The translations under genes were made by a program, and so were the position numbers. A stretch of DNA of 64,000 nucleotides from assembly GCF_004786035.1 (NCBI RefSeq), contig NZ_CP035088.1:4662001-4726000 (forward strand), written 5' to 3'. Numbering within the stretch: position 1 is the first letter of the stretch; each line of letters begins with the position of its first letter. The notes below the pieces were generated by a model, which searched no databases, had not been told where the DNA came from, and saw only the letters and a program-made list of their open reading frames with translations. Below are positions 61,714-64,000 of the stretch, piece by piece. Source of the stretch: Pseudomonas viciae. GTDB taxonomy: Bacteria; Pseudomonadota; Gammaproteobacteria; Pseudomonadales; Pseudomonadaceae.

Positions 61714-63960
61714 TCAATGTTTGGCCTGCGGCCCGACAGGCGGCGGATCACGCCAATACCGCCGCTGCCTGGCCTGGGTGAAGGGGGGTTCAAAGGCCCC
61801 CAGTTGCAGACGAATGGCGCCCTGTTCGGCACTGTCGTAGATCGCCAGGCCCAACCGACGGTAACGAGCGATCACCCGGGGATGCGGATGACCGAACGCG
61901 TTGCCTTGCCCCCGGGAGATCAGCACCGAATGAGGATTCAGACGCGCCAGCAGCGCCATTGACGATGAGCTGCGACTGCCATGATGCGGGGCGGCCAGCC
62001 ACTGGCTCGGGGCCGCCAGGGGCCCGTCGAGCAAGGCCTGTTCAGCATGACTATCGATGTCGCCAGTCAGCAGCAAGCGCTCGCCGCCGGCCTCGACCAG
62101 CAAGACGCAGGACTTCTGGTTGCTTTCACGGGCAGCGGACCATTGCCACAATTGGAACCTGACCCCGTCCCACTCCCAACCTTCGCCGCTGTCGCATGCT
62201 CCGGCTTGCAGCTCATCAGGCAGCGCGGCAGGATCGCCGCTGATCACCCGCCTCGTTGGCAGCCCGCTGCGCACCGCGCGAGCGCCGCCGGCGTGATCGG
62301 CGTCGGCATGGCTGAGCAGCATCAGATCCAACGCCTGTACCCCCAGTTTGCGCAAAGTCGGCAGCACGACGCGCTCGCCCGCGTCGGCCTCGCCGAAGCG
62401 CGGCCCGGCATCGTAAAGCAGGCTATGGCGACGGGTGCGCACGAGCACCGCAAGCCCTTGGCCGACGTCCAGGTGCCAGATTTCGGCATGGCCTTGCGGC
62501 ACGCTTTCTCGCGGTGGAAAAACCATCAGCAGCAGCATTGGCCACCCCAGCACCCGCAGCGGCACCCCCTTGGGCAGCAGCAGCAAAAAAGCCCCGAGGG
62601 CGGCAATACACCAGGCCCAGAGCGGAATCGAAACAGGAACCCATGCCGGCATCCGCCCGGCAACCAGCGCCAGCCCCTTGAACAGCCAATCGAGCAAGCC
62701 ACCGGCTATCCACAGCAGCCCTTCACCGAGCAACGGCACCGGCAACAACGCCGTGCCGAGCAACGCCGGCGGCAACACCAACAGGCTGATCCAGGGCACC
62801 GCCAGCAGATTTACCAGCGGCCCGCTGAGGCTGACCGGCAAGCCCAATATCACCAGTAACGGACACAGGCCGAGCGCAACCAGCCATTGGGCACGGGTCC
62901 AGGTTTGCCACCAGCGCCAGGGCCCCAGGCGAGCGCCAAAGGTGAACATCAATATCGCCACCGCCGCAAACGACAGCCAGAACCCCGGCCGCAGGCTGGC
63001 CAGCGGATCGAACACCAGCACCCCGACAAAGGCCAGCAGCCATGCCCACCAGGGGTCCGGGTGTTTGAAGCGCAAGCGCCAGAGGAGCACCAGGCCGATC
63101 ATCGCGCAAGCCCGCCGCACCGGCACCTCGAACCCAGCGAGCAAGCCGTAGCCCAGGGCTGCGGCGAAGGCCAGCGCACAAGCCCAAGGCAACCACGGCA
63201 GACCCACCGGCCACAGCCCATAACGCGCCGCACCGGCCACCAGCAGGTACACCAGACCGGCGAGCAGACCGATGTGCTGCCCGGAAATCACCAGTAAATG
63301 GACGGTGCCAGTGTCTTGCAGTACCTGCCAATCTTCGCGGCTCAGCCCGCTGCCGTCGCCAAGCACCAAGGCCGCCAGCGCACCGGAGCGCCCGTGGGCA
63401 TCCACTTGGGCCAGAGCCTGTCGCACGCCGTCGCGCCACGCACCTTGGGCCGCTTGCAGACGAAGGCCATCCTTCACCGTGCCGGTCGCCCCGATGCCTC
63501 GGCTCAACAGCCAGGCTTCATAGTCGAAACCGTGTGGGTTCAGTAATCCGGCCGGCCGTTTGAGCTTCACAGCCAATCGCCATCGCTCGCCGCTGCTGAC
63601 GGGCGGACCACCGAACCAGGCCAGACGCATCGACGCCGGTAGCCGGGTGCGACGCGAACGGGCATCGGCCAGTTCGAAACGCACCACGTCCTCGCTGTGC
63701 TGCGGCAAGCCGACGACACGCCCTTCGACCCAGCGGGTTTCGCCATCCAGCACGGCAGGCAACCGGTCGGCCAATGCCAACTGCGCCGACAGGCAGGCCC
63801 AGGCCAACCCGAACAGAAAAAAACCCAGCGGGTAGGTGCGAAACGGCAACACCATCAACCCCAGCACCGGCATGGTTGCAATCAGCCAAAACGGCGGCAA
63901 TGCCGGTAAAAAAACCGGGGCCAACAGCCCCAGTGCAAACGCGACCAACCCTGTGCGCAT
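61714..63960 (-). CDS. ComEC/Rec2-family DNA uptake channel
   Basis: A 748-residue membrane protein. ATG at 63960 (MRTGLVAFALGLLAP) has AAGGA 7 bases upstream. It has an N-terminal DUF4131 region, a competence domain of about ten membrane segments (residues about 200-480, ISGQHIGLLAGLVYLL), and a C-terminal metallo-beta-lactamase domain with LSHADADHAGG and LLTGDIDSHAEQ. ComEC carries single-stranded DNA across the inner membrane in transformation. It is 66 bases before exbB in the same direction. Confidence 0.94.
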   Translation of the reverse strand: MRTGLVAFALGLLAPVFLPALPPFWLIATMPVLGLMVLPFRTYPLGFFLFGLAWACLSAQLALADRLPAVLDGETRWVEGRVVGLPQHSEDVVRFELADARSRRTRLPASMRLAWFGGPPVSSGERWRLAVKLKRPAGLLNPHGFDYEAWLLSRGIGATGTVKDGLRLQAAQGAWRDGVRQALAQVDAHGRSGALAALVLGDGSGLSREDWQVLQDTGTVHLLVISGQHIGLLAGLVYLLVAGAARYGLWPVGLPWLPWACALAFAAALGYGLLAGFEVPVRRACAMIGLVLLWRLRFKHPDPWWAWLLAFVGVLVFDPLASLRPGFWLSFAAVAILMFTFGARLGPWRWWQTWTRAQWLVALGLCPLLVILGLPVSLSGPLVNLLAVPWISLLVLPPALLGTALLPVPLLGEGLLWIAGGLLDWLFKGLALVAGRMPAWVPVSIPLWAWCIAALGAFLLLLPKGVPLRVLGWPMLLLMVFPPRESVPQGHAEIWHLDVGQGLAVLVRTRRHSLLYDAGPRFGEADAGERVVLPTLRKLGVQALDLMLLSHADADHAGGARAVRSGLPTRRVISGDPAALPDELQAGACDSGEGWEWDGVRFQLWQWSAARESNQKSCVLLVEAGGERLLLTGDIDSHAEQALLDGPLAAPSQWLAAPHHGSRSSSSMALLARLNPHSVLISRGQGNAFGHPHPRVIARYRRLGLAIYDSAEQGAIRLQLGAFEPPFTQARQRRYWRDPPPVGPQAKH

Positions 63961-64000
63961 AACCCCATCCTTGAGAGCCCTTTCGTCAGGCATAGCCGGT

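Overview
This window is chromosomal DNA from a Pseudomonas, most probably of the P. fluorescens group. The evidence is the high G+C content, the Pseudomonas-type REP palindromes (for example GTGGGAGCGGGCTTGCTCGC), and a right half that, as far as I recall the P. aeruginosa PAO1 map, keeps that gene order: tetR, rgsA, tatD, pilZ, holB, tmk, mltG, pabC, fabF, acpP, fabG, fabD, plsX, rpmF, yceD, maf, sppA, HAD gene, rluC, rne, murB, ptp, kdsB, trm112-like, lpxK, exbD, exbB, comEC. I see no tRNA, rRNA, CRISPR array, insertion sequence or prophage. Species assignment is inference.

Left part (1-14.4 kb). A cut cytochrome c gene is followed by a three-gene ATP-grasp / alpha-E / transglutaminase operon, rraB (RNase E inhibitor), small envelope or unknown genes, a MocR-type regulator with three evenly spaced direct repeats in front of it, and a periplasmic binding protein / DUF4398 / OmpA lipoprotein operon. 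The etfBA operon and the divergent ETF-ubiquinone oxidoreductase gene follow. They share a 546-base regulatory region holding a near-consensus promoter and a PsrA-like operator, which suggests control by fatty-acid status.

Middle part (14.4-33.8 kb) is accessory metabolism placed between etf-QO and the conserved tetR-rgsA-tatD block. It encodes a complete candidate De Ley-Doudoroff route for D-galactose: an AraFGH-type sugar importer, an SDR sugar 1-dehydrogenase, an SMP-30 lactonase, and dgoK, dgoA, dgoD and a galactonate-type MFS transporter in the E. coli order KADT. Two operons about 8 kb apart carry almost the same promoter module (TCCCA-N5-TGGGA operator, TTGAGA-18-TATAGT promoter, same ribosome site). 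A second motif, ATCATATGAT, lies before the GntR regulator gene and, in imperfect form, before araF. A cargo of unrelated genes (GST, GNAT, HD, two small basic or secreted proteins) sits between the two halves. DUF1285, a DUF4823 lipoprotein and moaA close the region.

Right part (33.8-64 kb) is core: the sRNA RgsA, DNA replication (holB, tmk), type IV pili (pilZ), the fatty-acid/phospholipid cluster, RNA processing (rluC, rne) and envelope synthesis (murB, kdsB, lpxK, exbBD). RgsA contains a stretch almost perfectly antisense to the acpP ribosome-binding region 6.4 kb away. The yceD-rpmF-plsX operon has a full-consensus promoter that would start RNA only about 4 bases before the start codon. 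The rne leader is about 630 nt with a strong hairpin where a Shine-Dalgarno would lie. A four-gene molybdenum hydroxylase cassette (mocA, xdhC, iorBA-like) interrupts the conserved rne-murB junction.
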